Of a stretch of DNA of 64,000 nucleotides, positions 25,820-33,974 are shown one piece after another. The notes below the pieces were generated by a model. It searched no databases. It was not told where the DNA came from and saw only the letters and a program-made list of their open reading frames with translations. Made by a program: the position numbers and the translations under genes. Every line of letters begins with the position of its first letter. The first letter of the stretch is position 1. Source of the stretch: Dehalococcoidia bacterium (lineage in GTDB: Bacteria > Chloroflexota > Dehalococcoidia > Lucifugimonadales > UBA3495); contig JAJDTP010000001.1 in assembly GCA_022827095.1 (NCBI GenBank), positions 62,001 through 126,000 of the forward strand, in the 5' to 3' direction.

Positions 25820-26905
25820 ATGCAATTCGGGCTGTTTATGATGCCTTTGCATCCGCCGCACCGTTCCTACGCCGATTCCTACGACCGCGACCTTGATCTG
25901 CTGCAGGAGGCGGACCGGCTGGGGTTTCACGAGGCGTGGATCGGGGAGCACCTCACCGAGCGCTGGGAGAACGCGCCGTTCCCCGACCTGCTGATCGCCA
26001 AGGCGTCGGCGCTGACCGAGAACATCCGGCTGGCGACGGGTGTCACGTTGCTGCCCATCCACAATCCCATCGAGTTGGCGCACCGCATCGCCATGCTGGA
26101 CCACCTGACGCGGGGGCGGCTGTACTGGGGCATCGGGCACCGGGCGATTCCCACCGACCTGCAGTTGTTCGGCATGGACCCGAGCCAGGGCGACGACGTT
26201 CGCCGGCGGGCCGCCGAGGTGCTGGACATCGTGCTCAGCCTGTGGGCATCCGAAGGGCAGTTCTCGTATCACGGCGAGTTCTTTGACATCGAGGCACCGG
26301 AACTGGACCCGGTCCTGGAGCGCGGGCTGCACATGAAGCCGTTGCAGCAGCCTCACCCGCCCATCGGCGTGGCCGCCACGTCCATCGGGAGCAGCAGCAT
26401 CCGCGTGGCCGGGCGCGAGGGCTACATCCCCATGAGCAGCAGCAACCTGGCTCCCAAGTACCTGGCCGACCACTGGACCACGGTGGAGGACGCCGCCGCC
26501 GAGGCCGGGCGTGAGGCACACCGATCCGACTGGCGGATCGGGCGGGACGTTTTCGTGGCGGAGACCAGCGAGGAGGCGCGGGAGCGGGCCCACGCGGTAC
26601 TGGGGCGGAACTACCTGCAACACCAGTTGCCCAACCGCCTGGGGTCGGGCCTGATCCAAGCCACCAAGATTGATCCCAACATGAGCGACGACGACCTGAC
26701 CGTCGACTACATGATGGACAACATCTGGATCGTGGGCGACCCCGATGAGTGCGCCCAGCGGATCCGAGCGCTGTATGACGAGGTGGGCGGTTTCGGCCAC
26801 ATGCTGTGCATCACCCAGGACCCGGACGACCACCAGTGGGAGATGGACTGCCTGCGGCTGATCGCCGAGGAGGTGGCGCCCCGGGTCAGTGATTTGACGG
26901 GGTAG
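25820..26905 (+). CDS. Luciferase-like flavin/F420-dependent monooxygenase
   Basis: A 361-residue (beta/alpha)8 bacterial-luciferase-family protein. Typical segments are MQFGLFMMPLHPP, LGFHEAWIGEHLTERW, LATGVTLLPIHNPIELAHRIAMLDHL, the GRLYWGIGH loop and QPHPPIGVAA. AAGGAG at 25807-25812 fixes the ATG at 25820. One of four paralogues here (also 27694, 47030, 60796). Such enzymes oxidise diverse organic substrates with reduced FMN or F420; which cofactor and substrate are used cannot be read. Confidence 0.9.
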   Translation: MQFGLFMMPLHPPHRSYADSYDRDLDLLQEADRLGFHEAWIGEHLTERWENAPFPDLLIAKASALTENIRLATGVTLLPIHNPIELAHRIAMLDHLTRGRLYWGIGHRAIPTDLQLFGMDPSQGDDVRRRAAEVLDIVLSLWASEGQFSYHGEFFDIEAPELDPVLERGLHMKPLQQPHPPIGVAATSIGSSSIRVAGREGYIPMSSSNLAPKYLADHWTTVEDAAAEAGREAHRSDWRIGRDVFVAETSEEARERAHAVLGRNYLQHQLPNRLGSGLIQATKIDPNMSDDDLTVDYMMDNIWIVGDPDECAQRIRALYDEVGGFGHMLCITQDPDDHQWEMDCLRLIAEEVAPRVSDLTG

Positions 26906-26940
26906 CCGTCGTAGCAGTCGACTGCAATAGTGCAAGTTGA

Positions 26941-26966
26941 AGGGGCGGGTTTTTGGACCCGCCCCT
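26941..26966. terminator. Perfect 10-bp-stem hairpin after the monooxygenase
   Basis: Stem AGGGGCGGGT / ACCCGCCCCT with loop TTTTGG, 35 bp past the monooxygenase stop. There is no T-run. The hairpin also overlaps the terminal stop codon of the decayed minus-strand repeat at 26965. Confidence 0.6.
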
Positions 26967-27135
26967 ACGCTTCGCTGTATTCGGGCGCTTCATGTCTGAT
27001 GATGGTTACGCCCAACGATTGTGCGACGTGGCCGACGTCTTCTGGCCAGTCACCGCTGTGCGTTGCTACGAAAGCGTCTGTCCTGGCACCAGTGACTCTG
27101 GCGATGATGGCAGCGCGACGGCTGAAAAGCCGCCC
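26965..27135 (-). pseudogene. Decayed tandem copy of the 3' end of the neighbouring restriction-like gene
   Basis: Reading past the TAG that ends the 27136 gene, the same frame stays open for 56 more codons to a TAG at 26965-26967. Those codons repeat the C-terminus of that gene: AAIIARVTGARTDAFVA versus AEIIRRVTGITTHAFAVAF, and VAQSLGVTIIRHEAPEYSE versus LAQQLGVTVIQFRPREFED. It has no start signal of its own. It is best explained as a partial tandem duplication that is now decaying, or as a former longer C-terminus cut off by a stop. Confidence 0.7.
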
Positions 27136-27606
27136 CTAAAGGTCTTCAAATTCCCGAGGTCGGAATTGGATAACCGTGACACCCAATTGTTGAGCGAGTG
27201 TGTTGAGGTCTTCATGCCAATCGTGAAATGCCACGGCAAAGGCGTGAGTCGTTATGCCAGTGACTCGCCTGATGATTTCCGCTCGACCGGCAGCGTCATG
27301 CAAGGTGTTGGCTTCCAGAACCGTAGACGCTTCCACAACACCCAAGTCGCCTTCTCGATCCCCAACCCCGTCATCACGAGCAATGATGTCTGAGCGAAGT
27401 GCGCGAATGTGTTCCTCACGATCGATGATGCGGTCGCCGCGGCCGACACTCATCATGTCAACGATCATATCCTTTTCAATGACAACGGCGTAGTCGAACC
27501 AGTCGTAGAGGACACGCCAGATCTTACGCTCGCATAGCATCTGATAGTAACTGTCTTCCGCGCGCCTCAACAGGCTGCTTCCGGGTTCCGGCATTGAGGA
27601 GGTCAT
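27136..27606 (-). CDS. Degenerate restriction-endonuclease-like protein
   Basis: 156 residues. The first half is a helix-rich region (LLRRAEDSYYQMLCERKIWRVLYDWF). The second half has RSDIIARD, then LGVVEAST, then a helix AAGRAEIIRRVTG and a strand VTVIQF. This lines up with the C-terminal domains encoded at 36398 and 50970: Asp in (S/T)DI(I/M), Glu in VVE(A/V), with the usual Lys of ExK missing (here ExS). It is probably a divergent PD-(D/E)XK fold, perhaps inactive as a nuclease. The start at 27606 is one of three close choices (GTG 27615, ATG 27606, ATG 27594). Confidence 0.55.
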   Translation of the reverse strand: MTSSMPEPGSSLLRRAEDSYYQMLCERKIWRVLYDWFDYAVVIEKDMIVDMMSVGRGDRIIDREEHIRALRSDIIARDDGVGDREGDLGVVEASTVLEANTLHDAAGRAEIIRRVTGITTHAFAVAFHDWHEDLNTLAQQLGVTVIQFRPREFEDL

Positions 27607-27693
27607 CAGGAACACTTTTCCCAGAGCATTCGTCGTCGGCGCCGTGATCGGTGGTCGATCATTGACGGCTACAAATCCGACGTTGCGGGCACC

Positions 27694-28839
27694 TTACCGG
27701 AACGCCGGGAAGACGTGCTTGCCGAACATCTCGATGGATTCCATGACCTTGTCGTGGGCCACGGTCTCGGTGGCCATGAGGAACTGGAGCTGGTCGACGC
27801 CGGTGGCCTCGTGGAGCTTGGCGGCCTTGATGCAGCTATCGGGGTCGCCCGCGACGATGACGCCGCGCTCGGCCAGGGTGTCGGCGTCGAACTCCTCCCA
27901 GATCTTCTGGGCCAGGGCAGTGCCGCCGGAAAGGTCGACGGAGCCGTCGGCTTCTGCGCCCTCGGCGGGCACGTCGACGTAGCGGGAGAAGTTCTGCTGC
28001 AGGTGCTCGGGTATGCCGCCCCACTGGTCCAGCAGGCGGGAGTAGACGTCCTTCTGATCCTGGACGTAGGGACGGCCGGGCCCGAAGAAGGTCTTCAGGG
28101 AGTCGGTGCAGAGCTGTCGTGTGGCGCTGTTGTCGGGTCCGCAGAGGCCGAACACGGAACTGAGCCACTGGTTGTTGACGAACTGGCCAACGGGCGTGGC
28201 TTTCTTGATGTTCTCGCGATAAGCTGAGATGTGGGGTTCGAGAACCGACGGCGCGCTGACGCCGAGCGCCATGACGCCGATGCCCCGTTCGGCGGCCAGC
28301 TCGTAAGTGGCCGGCTGCAGGGCGGCGACCCAGATGGGCGGGTGCGGTTGCTGGTAGGGCTTGGGCAGCACCTGGCGCGGCGGGACGTTCCAGTATTTGC
28401 CCTCCCACTCGAAGTAGTCCGATTCCCAGATCTGAGGGATCATCTTCAGGGACTCCTCCCACATCTCACGGGTTTCGCGGGGGTCGATGCCCATGCCGGT
28501 CTGCTCGTAGGCGGCGCTGCGACCCGTGCCCATGTCGACGCGGCCATTGGTCAGGTGGTCGACCATTGCCACGCGCTCGGCGACACGCACGGGATGGTGG
28601 TAGGGCAGGATGACGACGCCGAAACCCAGGCGGATGCGCTTGGTCAGGCGGCTGAGGGCGCCGAAAATGACCTCGGGACAGGGCGACATACTGAAGGTGG
28701 TGAGGAAATGATGCTCAACGAACCAGACATAATCGAAGCCCATCTCGTCGGCCAGGCAGACCTGCTCGATGGTTTCCTCGATGACGGCGTGATCGTCCAG
28801 TTCGGGACGCTGCATTTCGTAGGCCAGGCCGAATTTCAT
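27694..28839 (-). CDS. Luciferase-like flavin/F420-dependent monooxygenase
   Basis: 381 residues, beginning MKFGLAYEMQRPE. Family landmarks are MGFDYVWFVEHHF, LGFGVVILPYHHPVRVAERVAMVDHL, NGRVDMGTGRS and KPYQQPHPPIWVAA. It has an insertion relative to the 25820 paralogue around the NQWLSSVFGLCGPDN region, so it belongs to a different subfamily. AGGGAG precedes the ATG. It is a single-gene unit; the upstream region faces the YceI lipoprotein gene divergently. Confidence 0.9.
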   Translation of the reverse strand: MKFGLAYEMQRPELDDHAVIEETIEQVCLADEMGFDYVWFVEHHFLTTFSMSPCPEVIFGALSRLTKRIRLGFGVVILPYHHPVRVAERVAMVDHLTNGRVDMGTGRSAAYEQTGMGIDPRETREMWEESLKMIPQIWESDYFEWEGKYWNVPPRQVLPKPYQQPHPPIWVAALQPATYELAAERGIGVMALGVSAPSVLEPHISAYRENIKKATPVGQFVNNQWLSSVFGLCGPDNSATRQLCTDSLKTFFGPGRPYVQDQKDVYSRLLDQWGGIPEHLQQNFSRYVDVPAEGAEADGSVDLSGGTALAQKIWEEFDADTLAERGVIVAGDPDSCIKAAKLHEATGVDQLQFLMATETVAHDKVMESIEMFGKHVFPAFR

Positions 28840-28955
28840 GATGGGTTGCTCCCTTGGTGACGAATGTTGGCGAGATTGTACCGCCGCCCCATGAGGGGGG
28901 CAATGTTAGAATCACTGGGAAGTCCTGCCCCCCATAACTTCAGGAGATCGTCTTG

Positions 28956-29798
28956 ATGCGCTTTTTCCCCTCTTTCGCTTCAATTCTCACGTTGGTTCTC
29001 GCGGTGGCGCTGCTAACGGTTGCGTGTGGCGGCTCGGCTCCGGAACCTCCCTCAGTCCCGGCGGCTCCTGCTGCGCCGGCCGCGCCGGCCACCTCAGCGC
29101 CGACCGAAACTCTCCCAGCGGCAGCGACGGCGGCTCCGACGGCTGCGCCCACCGAGGCCCCAGCGGCGGCGGCTACCACGGTTCCCACCGAGGCGATGCC
29201 GGCTACCGAAGCCCCGGTAGCGGCCCCGACGGAAGCGCCAGCGATGATGGACGGCGCCACCGTTTTCACACTGGGCGAGGGAACAATCGCACGCTACAAG
29301 GTGGAGGAGGTTCTGGCCAACACCGGGTTCAAGATAGCCACTGGGGAAACCCAGGACGTGGCGGGCAGCATCGCCTTTGACGCCGACGGGGGCGTGGTCG
29401 CCGACGGTAGCCGCATTGCGGTGCAGGCGGCGACATTGCGGACGGACAGCAACCGACGGGACGGCTACGTGCGCAATCGCACGCTGCTGACGGACACCTA
29501 TCCGGAGGTGGTGTTCGAGCCCACGGCAATCGACGGGCTGCCGGCGTCGCTGAGTGACGCATCGGGGCCGGTGGACTTCACCATCGCAGGCAATCTGACG
29601 GTGCGCGATCAGACCCGCGAGGTAACCTGGGACGCGACGGCCGACTTCCCCGGGGACGGCACGGCCAGCGGGATGGCCAGCGTGATGTTCACCTTCGACG
29701 ACTTCGGGATGGACAAGCCGAGGGTGGCAATCGTGGTGAGCGTGGAGGACGAGATCTTGCTGGAGTTGGACTTCGTCGGGGCGATCACGGGGCCGTAA
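28956..29798 (+). CDS. YceI-domain lipoprotein
   Basis: 280 residues. A lipoprotein signal peptide ends in the lipobox TVAC, followed by a long Ala/Pro/Thr linker (residues about 25-98) built of repeated APTEAPA-type units. The C-terminal YceI domain (residues about 100-280) contains the lipocalin-like strands TLRTDSNRRDGYVRNRTLL, YPEVVFEPT, GNLTVRDQTREVTW and FTFDDFGM. YceI proteins bind polyisoprenoids or amphiphilic molecules. The ATG at 28956 follows CAGGAG; an in-frame TTG lies 3 bp upstream. The 3' end overlaps the convergent M24 peptidase by 14 bp. Confidence 0.9.
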   Translation: MRFFPSFASILTLVLAVALLTVACGGSAPEPPSVPAAPAAPAAPATSAPTETLPAAATAAPTAAPTEAPAAAATTVPTEAMPATEAPVAAPTEAPAMMDGATVFTLGEGTIARYKVEEVLANTGFKIATGETQDVAGSIAFDADGGVVADGSRIAVQAATLRTDSNRRDGYVRNRTLLTDTYPEVVFEPTAIDGLPASLSDASGPVDFTIAGNLTVRDQTREVTWDATADFPGDGTASGMASVMFTFDDFGMDKPRVAIVVSVEDEILLELDFVGAITGP

Positions 29799-30975
29799 TC
29801 AGCACGATGTCCCGCTGCACGGGCGACGAGGCGTAGGGGCCGTCGTCGCTCATGTAGGCGTCGATCTCGGAGCGAACGCCGAACTCGGGCAGGTAGATGC
29901 CGGGCTCGATGGAGAAACCGACGCCAGGGATGATGCGGCGGGTGTCGTGGGTCTCGAAGTTGTCCAGGTTGACGCCCTCGCCGTGGACGGTGTGGTAGAT
30001 GCTGTGGCCCAGGCGGTGGGTGAAGTAGTCGCCGAAGCCGTGGTCGGCGATATAGCTGCGGGCCACGTCGTCGGCCTGCCAGCCCTGGATGGGTTCGCCC
30101 CGGGAGAAGGAGTCCTGCAGGAAGGACAGGGCGGCGTCGCGCGCGCCGAGGACGATATCAAAGATCTGCCGGTGGCGCTCTGAGGGGTTGTCGCCGACGT
30201 AAGCGGTCCAGGTGATGTCGGCGTAGACGCTGCCGGGGGTGTCCTCCCGAGCCCACAGGTCGATGAGTATCCAGTCGCCGAAGGCGATGACGCTGCTGCC
30301 CTCGGCCTCGGGTTCGTAGTGAGGGTCGGAGCAGTGGGCGTTGGCGGAGACGATGGGGCCGTCGGCAGTGACCAGGCCCTCCTCGCGGAACCGCTGGCGG
30401 ATGAACTCGGCGATCTCGAACTCGGTGGGCCCGTCGGCCAGGCGCTGGCCAATGCGTGCGAACGCTTCGTTGACGATGCGGCCCAGCTTCTCAGCCGCCC
30501 GTTTGTGCCCGGCCAACTGCTCGGGTGACCAGCGCTGGGTGGCGTACTGCATCAGGTCAGCGGAGGAGACCACGTCAGGTCCCATGCTCTGGACCAACTC
30601 GACGGTTCCGGCGTCGACGCGCGAGACGCGAGGCAGGCCGTTGCGCGGCGAATACTCCATGGCGACGCGGGAACGGCCGGCCAAGATGCTTTGCAGGGCG
30701 CTTTCCAGGGTGACCCGGCTGCTGTACACCACCTGTTCCAGGTCGGTTCCTTCCCCGGCGTACGCGAACTTGCCGGCGTCCACGTGGTGGGTGAGGAGGC
30801 GGGGAGCGCCGGTCGCGGGCACAAAAAGGAAGACGGGGCGGGTGACGTGGCCGGACGGCTGGGCAACCTGGGCCAGGACCGGGTTGCAGCCGAGGTAGTC
30901 GTAGATGAGCCAGCCGGGGATGTCCTCCGCTTGCAGGTACTCTCGGGCGTCGTCAAGCATCCTGGCGTTGGCCAT
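29785..30975 (-). CDS. M24-family metallopeptidase (Xaa-Pro aminopeptidase type)
   Basis: Removes an N-terminal residue preceding proline, using two metal ions. The pita-bread metal ligands are all visible: Asp in LIDLWAR, Asp in YADITWT, His in RLGHSIYH, Glu in FSIEPGIY and Glu in VRSEIDAY. The N-terminal creatinase-like domain covers about residues 1-150. The length of 396 residues is normal. It is cytoplasmic, having no signal peptide. An AAGGAGG-like site lies upstream of the ATG. Confidence 0.92.
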   Translation of the reverse strand: MANARMLDDAREYLQAEDIPGWLIYDYLGCNPVLAQVAQPSGHVTRPVFLFVPATGAPRLLTHHVDAGKFAYAGEGTDLEQVVYSSRVTLESALQSILAGRSRVAMEYSPRNGLPRVSRVDAGTVELVQSMGPDVVSSADLMQYATQRWSPEQLAGHKRAAEKLGRIVNEAFARIGQRLADGPTEFEIAEFIRQRFREEGLVTADGPIVSANAHCSDPHYEPEAEGSSVIAFGDWILIDLWAREDTPGSVYADITWTAYVGDNPSERHRQIFDIVLGARDAALSFLQDSFSRGEPIQGWQADDVARSYIADHGFGDYFTHRLGHSIYHTVHGEGVNLDNFETHDTRRIIPGVGFSIEPGIYLPEFGVRSEIDAYMSDDGPYASSPVQRDIVLITAP

Positions 30976-31042
30976 GGGAAGGGCCTCCTTGGGGAAAGTG
31001 CGAGGTCATCGGTGAGCTCGCACTTTACCAGTCTAGAGAAAG

Positions 31043-31135
31043 TGTCGTTGCGAGCGAAGCGTGGCAATCTCGTTTGGCTAAGGGTGTTTCATCCGGCAAC
31101 GAGATCGACACGTCGCTTCGCTCCTCGCGATGACA
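31043..31135. repeat. Palindromic intergenic element (TGTCATTGCGAG family), copy 2
   Basis: The left arm begins TGTCGTTGCGAGCGAAGCG and the right arm ends GCTTCGCTCCTCGCGATGACA. The arms are inverted copies with a variable centre. It lies between the M24 peptidase start and the end of the SDR-like gene, and is nearly identical in design to 33355-33446. Confidence 0.8.
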
Positions 31136-31166
31136 AACTACGTACCCGCTCACGCGGGTAACGGAA

Positions 31167-31985
31167 TCAGGCGTAGTTGTGGTGAATGCCGCCGTCCACG
31201 ATGATGTTGGCGCCGGTGAGGTAGGACGCCTGGGAGGAGGCGATCATGCAGACGACGGCGCCGATCTCTTGGGGCGTGCCCATGCGCTTCATTGGCGCGT
31301 CCGCGGCGAGGTTTTCGAGTTGCGGGCTGGCGCAGGCATGTTCGTGCGCATGGGCATCCGACGCTTCATGGTCATGGATGTCCGCGGGATCCTCGATTTC
31401 CTCGCAGTGGACACCGGCGTAGATCACGTTATTCACCGTGATATTGTGCGGGGCCAACTCAGAGGCGAGGCCCTTGAAATACGCGAGCACGGGGGCGAGG
31501 CTGAGTGATGAGAGCGTGTTGTGCGGGGACACTTCCATGGCGGAGAACGGGACCAGATTAATGATCCGGCCCATTCCAAACCGTTTCATGTGCGGCAGGA
31601 CCTCACGGGTGAGGTGCACGGCGGACATGAAATTTCGCGCCAGGGCCGGCTCGATCTGCTCGTCCTCGAGCTCGCTGGCCGGCAGATTGCCCTGGTCCTG
31701 TACGGTGGTGACCATGACGCCGATGTTGCCCTGGCGGTGCAGGGTCTCGCGCACCAGGCGATGAATGTCCTGCTCGCGGTCGAGGTCGGCGATGACGGCG
31801 CGGAAACGATCCTGGGGGACGTGTTTTCGGGCGATTTCCATTTCGACGTGCCGCATGCGGTAGTTGTCTGGAGCGGTCAGCGAGAGGATGGCGCCCTCTT
31901 TAGCCAATGCGGTGGCGGTAGCCGTGGCGATCGCGAGGTGCGAGTCCACCACCAGGGCAACCGTATCCTGGAGTCCGAAGTCCAT
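31167..31985 (-). CDS. Degenerate SDR-family protein with a His-rich loop
   Basis: A 272-residue protein with an overall short-chain dehydrogenase layout: N-terminal Rossmann strand, DLDREQDIHRLV, FMSAVHLTREVLPHMKR, GRIINLVPFSA, and a C-terminal TPQEIGAVVCMIASSQASYLTGANIIVDGG. The signature residues are lost. The TGxxxGxG loop reads VDSHLAIA, with none of the glycines. The YxxxK dyad is replaced by SSLSL. A loop before the C-terminal helix carries seven His (DIHDHEASDAHAHEHAC). It is probably a non-catalytic or metal-binding SDR relative. It is 35 bp downstream of the CoA transferase on the same strand. Confidence 0.75.
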   Translation of the reverse strand: MDFGLQDTVALVVDSHLAIATATATALAKEGAILSLTAPDNYRMRHVEMEIARKHVPQDRFRAVIADLDREQDIHRLVRETLHRQGNIGVMVTTVQDQGNLPASELEDEQIEPALARNFMSAVHLTREVLPHMKRFGMGRIINLVPFSAMEVSPHNTLSSLSLAPVLAYFKGLASELAPHNITVNNVIYAGVHCEEIEDPADIHDHEASDAHAHEHACASPQLENLAADAPMKRMGTPQEIGAVVCMIASSQASYLTGANIIVDGGIHHNYA

Positions 31986-32020
31986 TTGACTACCTCACTG
32001 CCCTACCAATGCGACGGGGG

Positions 32021-33217
32021 CTATATGACGCCGGAGGTCGCCATCTGGTCAATGTCAGAATCGGAATAACCCAGGTCATTGAGTATCTGGTGATTGTGCT
32101 CGCCCAGCAATGGGGGATGTTTTTCCAGTTGGCCGGGTGTATCGGAGAACTTGATGGGCAAGCCGGTCTGCTGGATGGTGCCCAGGGTTGGATGGGGCAT
32201 CTCCTGGAGCATCTCCCGGTGCAGCACCTGGGGATCGTTGAAAACGTCCTTCAGGTCGTTGATGGGGCCGGCGGGGACGCTGACGGCCTGCAGGTCGGCG
32301 ACCCAGTCGTCGGCGTCCTTGCCCCGGAAGTGTTCCACCAGAAGCGAAACCAACTCGGAGCGGTGGTTCACCCGGTCGCCGTTGGTTGCGTAATCGGGGT
32401 GGTCTTTCAGATCCGTGCGGTTGATGCCCTGGCAGAAGCGCTCCCAGAGGCGCTCGGAGCCGACCGCCACGTTGAAGAACTTGCCATCCCCGCCCTTGAA
32501 GCCCTGGTAGGGAACGAGGGTGGGATGGGCCGCGCCCAGCCGTTGGGGAGCGTCGCCAGTGGCGAAGTAGTAGCCGGCCTGGTAGGTCATCCAGGCTACC
32601 TGGGCGTCGAGCATGGAGAGGTCGATGTACTGGCCGGATCCCTTGCCGACGGGAGAGTTGCGATGGAAGAGGGCAGCCATGACGGCGAAGGCGGCCCACA
32701 TGCCGGCGCCGATATCGGTTACGGCGATGCCAACCTTCTGGGGGTCGCCGCCGAGGTCGCCGGTGATGCTCATCAGGCCGCTGACGCCCTGCATGATCTG
32801 GTCGTAGGCGGGGCGGTCACGGTAGGGGCCGCTGGCGCCGAAGCCGGAGATGGAGCAGTAGACGATGCCGGGATTGATCTTCTTCACATCCTCGTAGCCG
32901 AGGTTGAAGTTGGTCATCACGTCGGGCGTGAAGTTTTCGACGATCACGTCGGCGTCGGCAGCCAGCTTCATGAAGATCTGCTGGGCCTTCTCATCGCGCA
33001 GATTGAGGGTGAGGCTGCGCTTGTTGCGGTTGACCGACAGGAAGTAGGCGGATTCCGCGCCGATGAAAGGAGGGCCCCAGCCGCGGGTGTCGTCGCCGGC
33101 GCCGGGCCGCTCGATCTTGATGACGTCGGCGCCGTAGTCGCCGAGCATGGTGGCGCAGAATGGGCCGGCCAGGGCGCGGGTAAGGTCCAGTACCTTGATG
33201 CCTTCCAAGGGTCTCAT
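32021..33217 (-). CDS. CaiB/BaiF-family (class III) CoA transferase
   Basis: Moves CoA between carboxylic acids through an aspartyl-CoA thioester. The 398-residue protein opens with LEGIKVLDLTRALAGPFCATMLGDYGAD. The catalytic Asp is expected in QYIDLSMLDAQ. Other landmarks are VENFTPDV, ISGFGASGPYRDRPAYDQ and the C-terminal LPIKFSDTPG. It forms a probable operon with the degenerate SDR gene. The acid substrate is unknown. Confidence 0.92.
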   Translation of the reverse strand: MRPLEGIKVLDLTRALAGPFCATMLGDYGADVIKIERPGAGDDTRGWGPPFIGAESAYFLSVNRNKRSLTLNLRDEKAQQIFMKLAADADVIVENFTPDVMTNFNLGYEDVKKINPGIVYCSISGFGASGPYRDRPAYDQIMQGVSGLMSITGDLGGDPQKVGIAVTDIGAGMWAAFAVMAALFHRNSPVGKGSGQYIDLSMLDAQVAWMTYQAGYYFATGDAPQRLGAAHPTLVPYQGFKGGDGKFFNVAVGSERLWERFCQGINRTDLKDHPDYATNGDRVNHRSELVSLLVEHFRGKDADDWVADLQAVSVPAGPINDLKDVFNDPQVLHREMLQEMPHPTLGTIQQTGLPIKFSDTPGQLEKHPPLLGEHNHQILNDLGYSDSDIDQMATSGVI

Positions 33218-33354
33218 TGCAAGTCAATCCTCACAGTCGCTCCACGCGGGCAAAGATGTCCAGCGGTGCGGTTTGGCGGCATATTATAGCGCAGGTTTTC
33301 ATAAAGCAACTCAACGCGCCGTCGACGCTCACGCGTACCCAGTTTCGCTGGAAC

Positions 33355-33446
33355 TGTCATTCGAGCGAAGCACGGCAATCTCGTCAGAGCAACGGACGCC
33401 GCCGCGGGAACGAGATCGCCACGTCGCTGCGCTCCTCGCGATGACA
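33355..33446. repeat. Palindromic intergenic element (TGTCATTGCGAG family), copy 3
   Basis: The left arm begins TGTCATTCGAGCGAAGCAC and the right arm ends GCGCTCCTCGCGATGACA. It lies in the 309-bp gap between the CoA transferase start and the coiled-coil gene at 33527. The gap holds no other clear feature. Confidence 0.8.
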
Positions 33447-33526
33447 AACGGATACGCCATGAGAAAGAATTCTCGCTACCCGGCGCTATGTTCAGCCGAT
33501 ATAATCGTCACCGAGGAGAATGAATT

Positions 33527-33910
33527 ATGACCACCGAAAGCCGTCTCAGCCGCCTCGAAGGCGCCTACGAGCAGGTTAATGAGCGATTGGCTGATCACAT
33601 CGAACGCTTCGCTGACATCTCCCGAAGGCTCGACAGACTGCACGATGAGATCCAAGGCGTGCGCGAGGAGATACAAAGCTTGCGCGGGGAGGTCCAGGGG
33701 GAGATTCAAGGCGTGCGCGGGGAGATACAAAGCTTACGTGGGGAAGTCCAAGGGGAGATCCAAAGCGTGCGCGGGGAAGTGCAGGGCCTCCGTGAGGAAA
33801 TGAACGCTAATATCGCCAGCGTTCGCCGTGAAAGTCGCTGGATTGGCGGCATCATCATGGCCGGCATTGTCGTGACTGTAATCAGCATCATCATTCAACC
33901 TCTTTTGTAA
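33527..33910 (+). CDS. Small C-terminally anchored coiled-coil protein with 18-residue repeats
   Basis: 127 residues: a helical N-terminus, then residues 41-94 built from three units of EIQGVRGEIQSLRGEVQG-type sequence (7+7+4 spacing), then one C-terminal membrane helix (IIMAGIVVTVISIII). The topology is opposite to the 6946 protein, where the helix is N-terminal. GGAG lies upstream of the ATG. The function is unknown; a membrane-tethered oligomerising rod is likely. Confidence 0.65.
   Translation: MTTESRLSRLEGAYEQVNERLADHIERFADISRRLDRLHDEIQGVREEIQSLRGEVQGEIQGVRGEIQSLRGEVQGEIQSVRGEVQGLREEMNANIASVRRESRWIGGIIMAGIVVTVISIIIQPLL
33647..33808 (+). repeat. 54-bp in-gene tandem repeat, three units
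   Basis: Encodes the 18-residue coiled-coil repeats. Words such as GCGCGGGGAGATACAAAGCTT recur with slight changes in adjacent units, indicating expansion by slippage or unequal crossover. Confidence 0.8.
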
Positions 33911-33974
33911 GACACGCCGCGTGGTACTATGCAGCCATTGCGTTGATGCCACCGCACCTTTGGGAGGAGTAACC

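Noticed and set aside
26930-27393. Plus-strand frames between the two monooxygenase genes
   Set aside because: They are opposite the restriction-like gene and its decayed repeat, whose mutual similarity shows the minus strand is the coding one.
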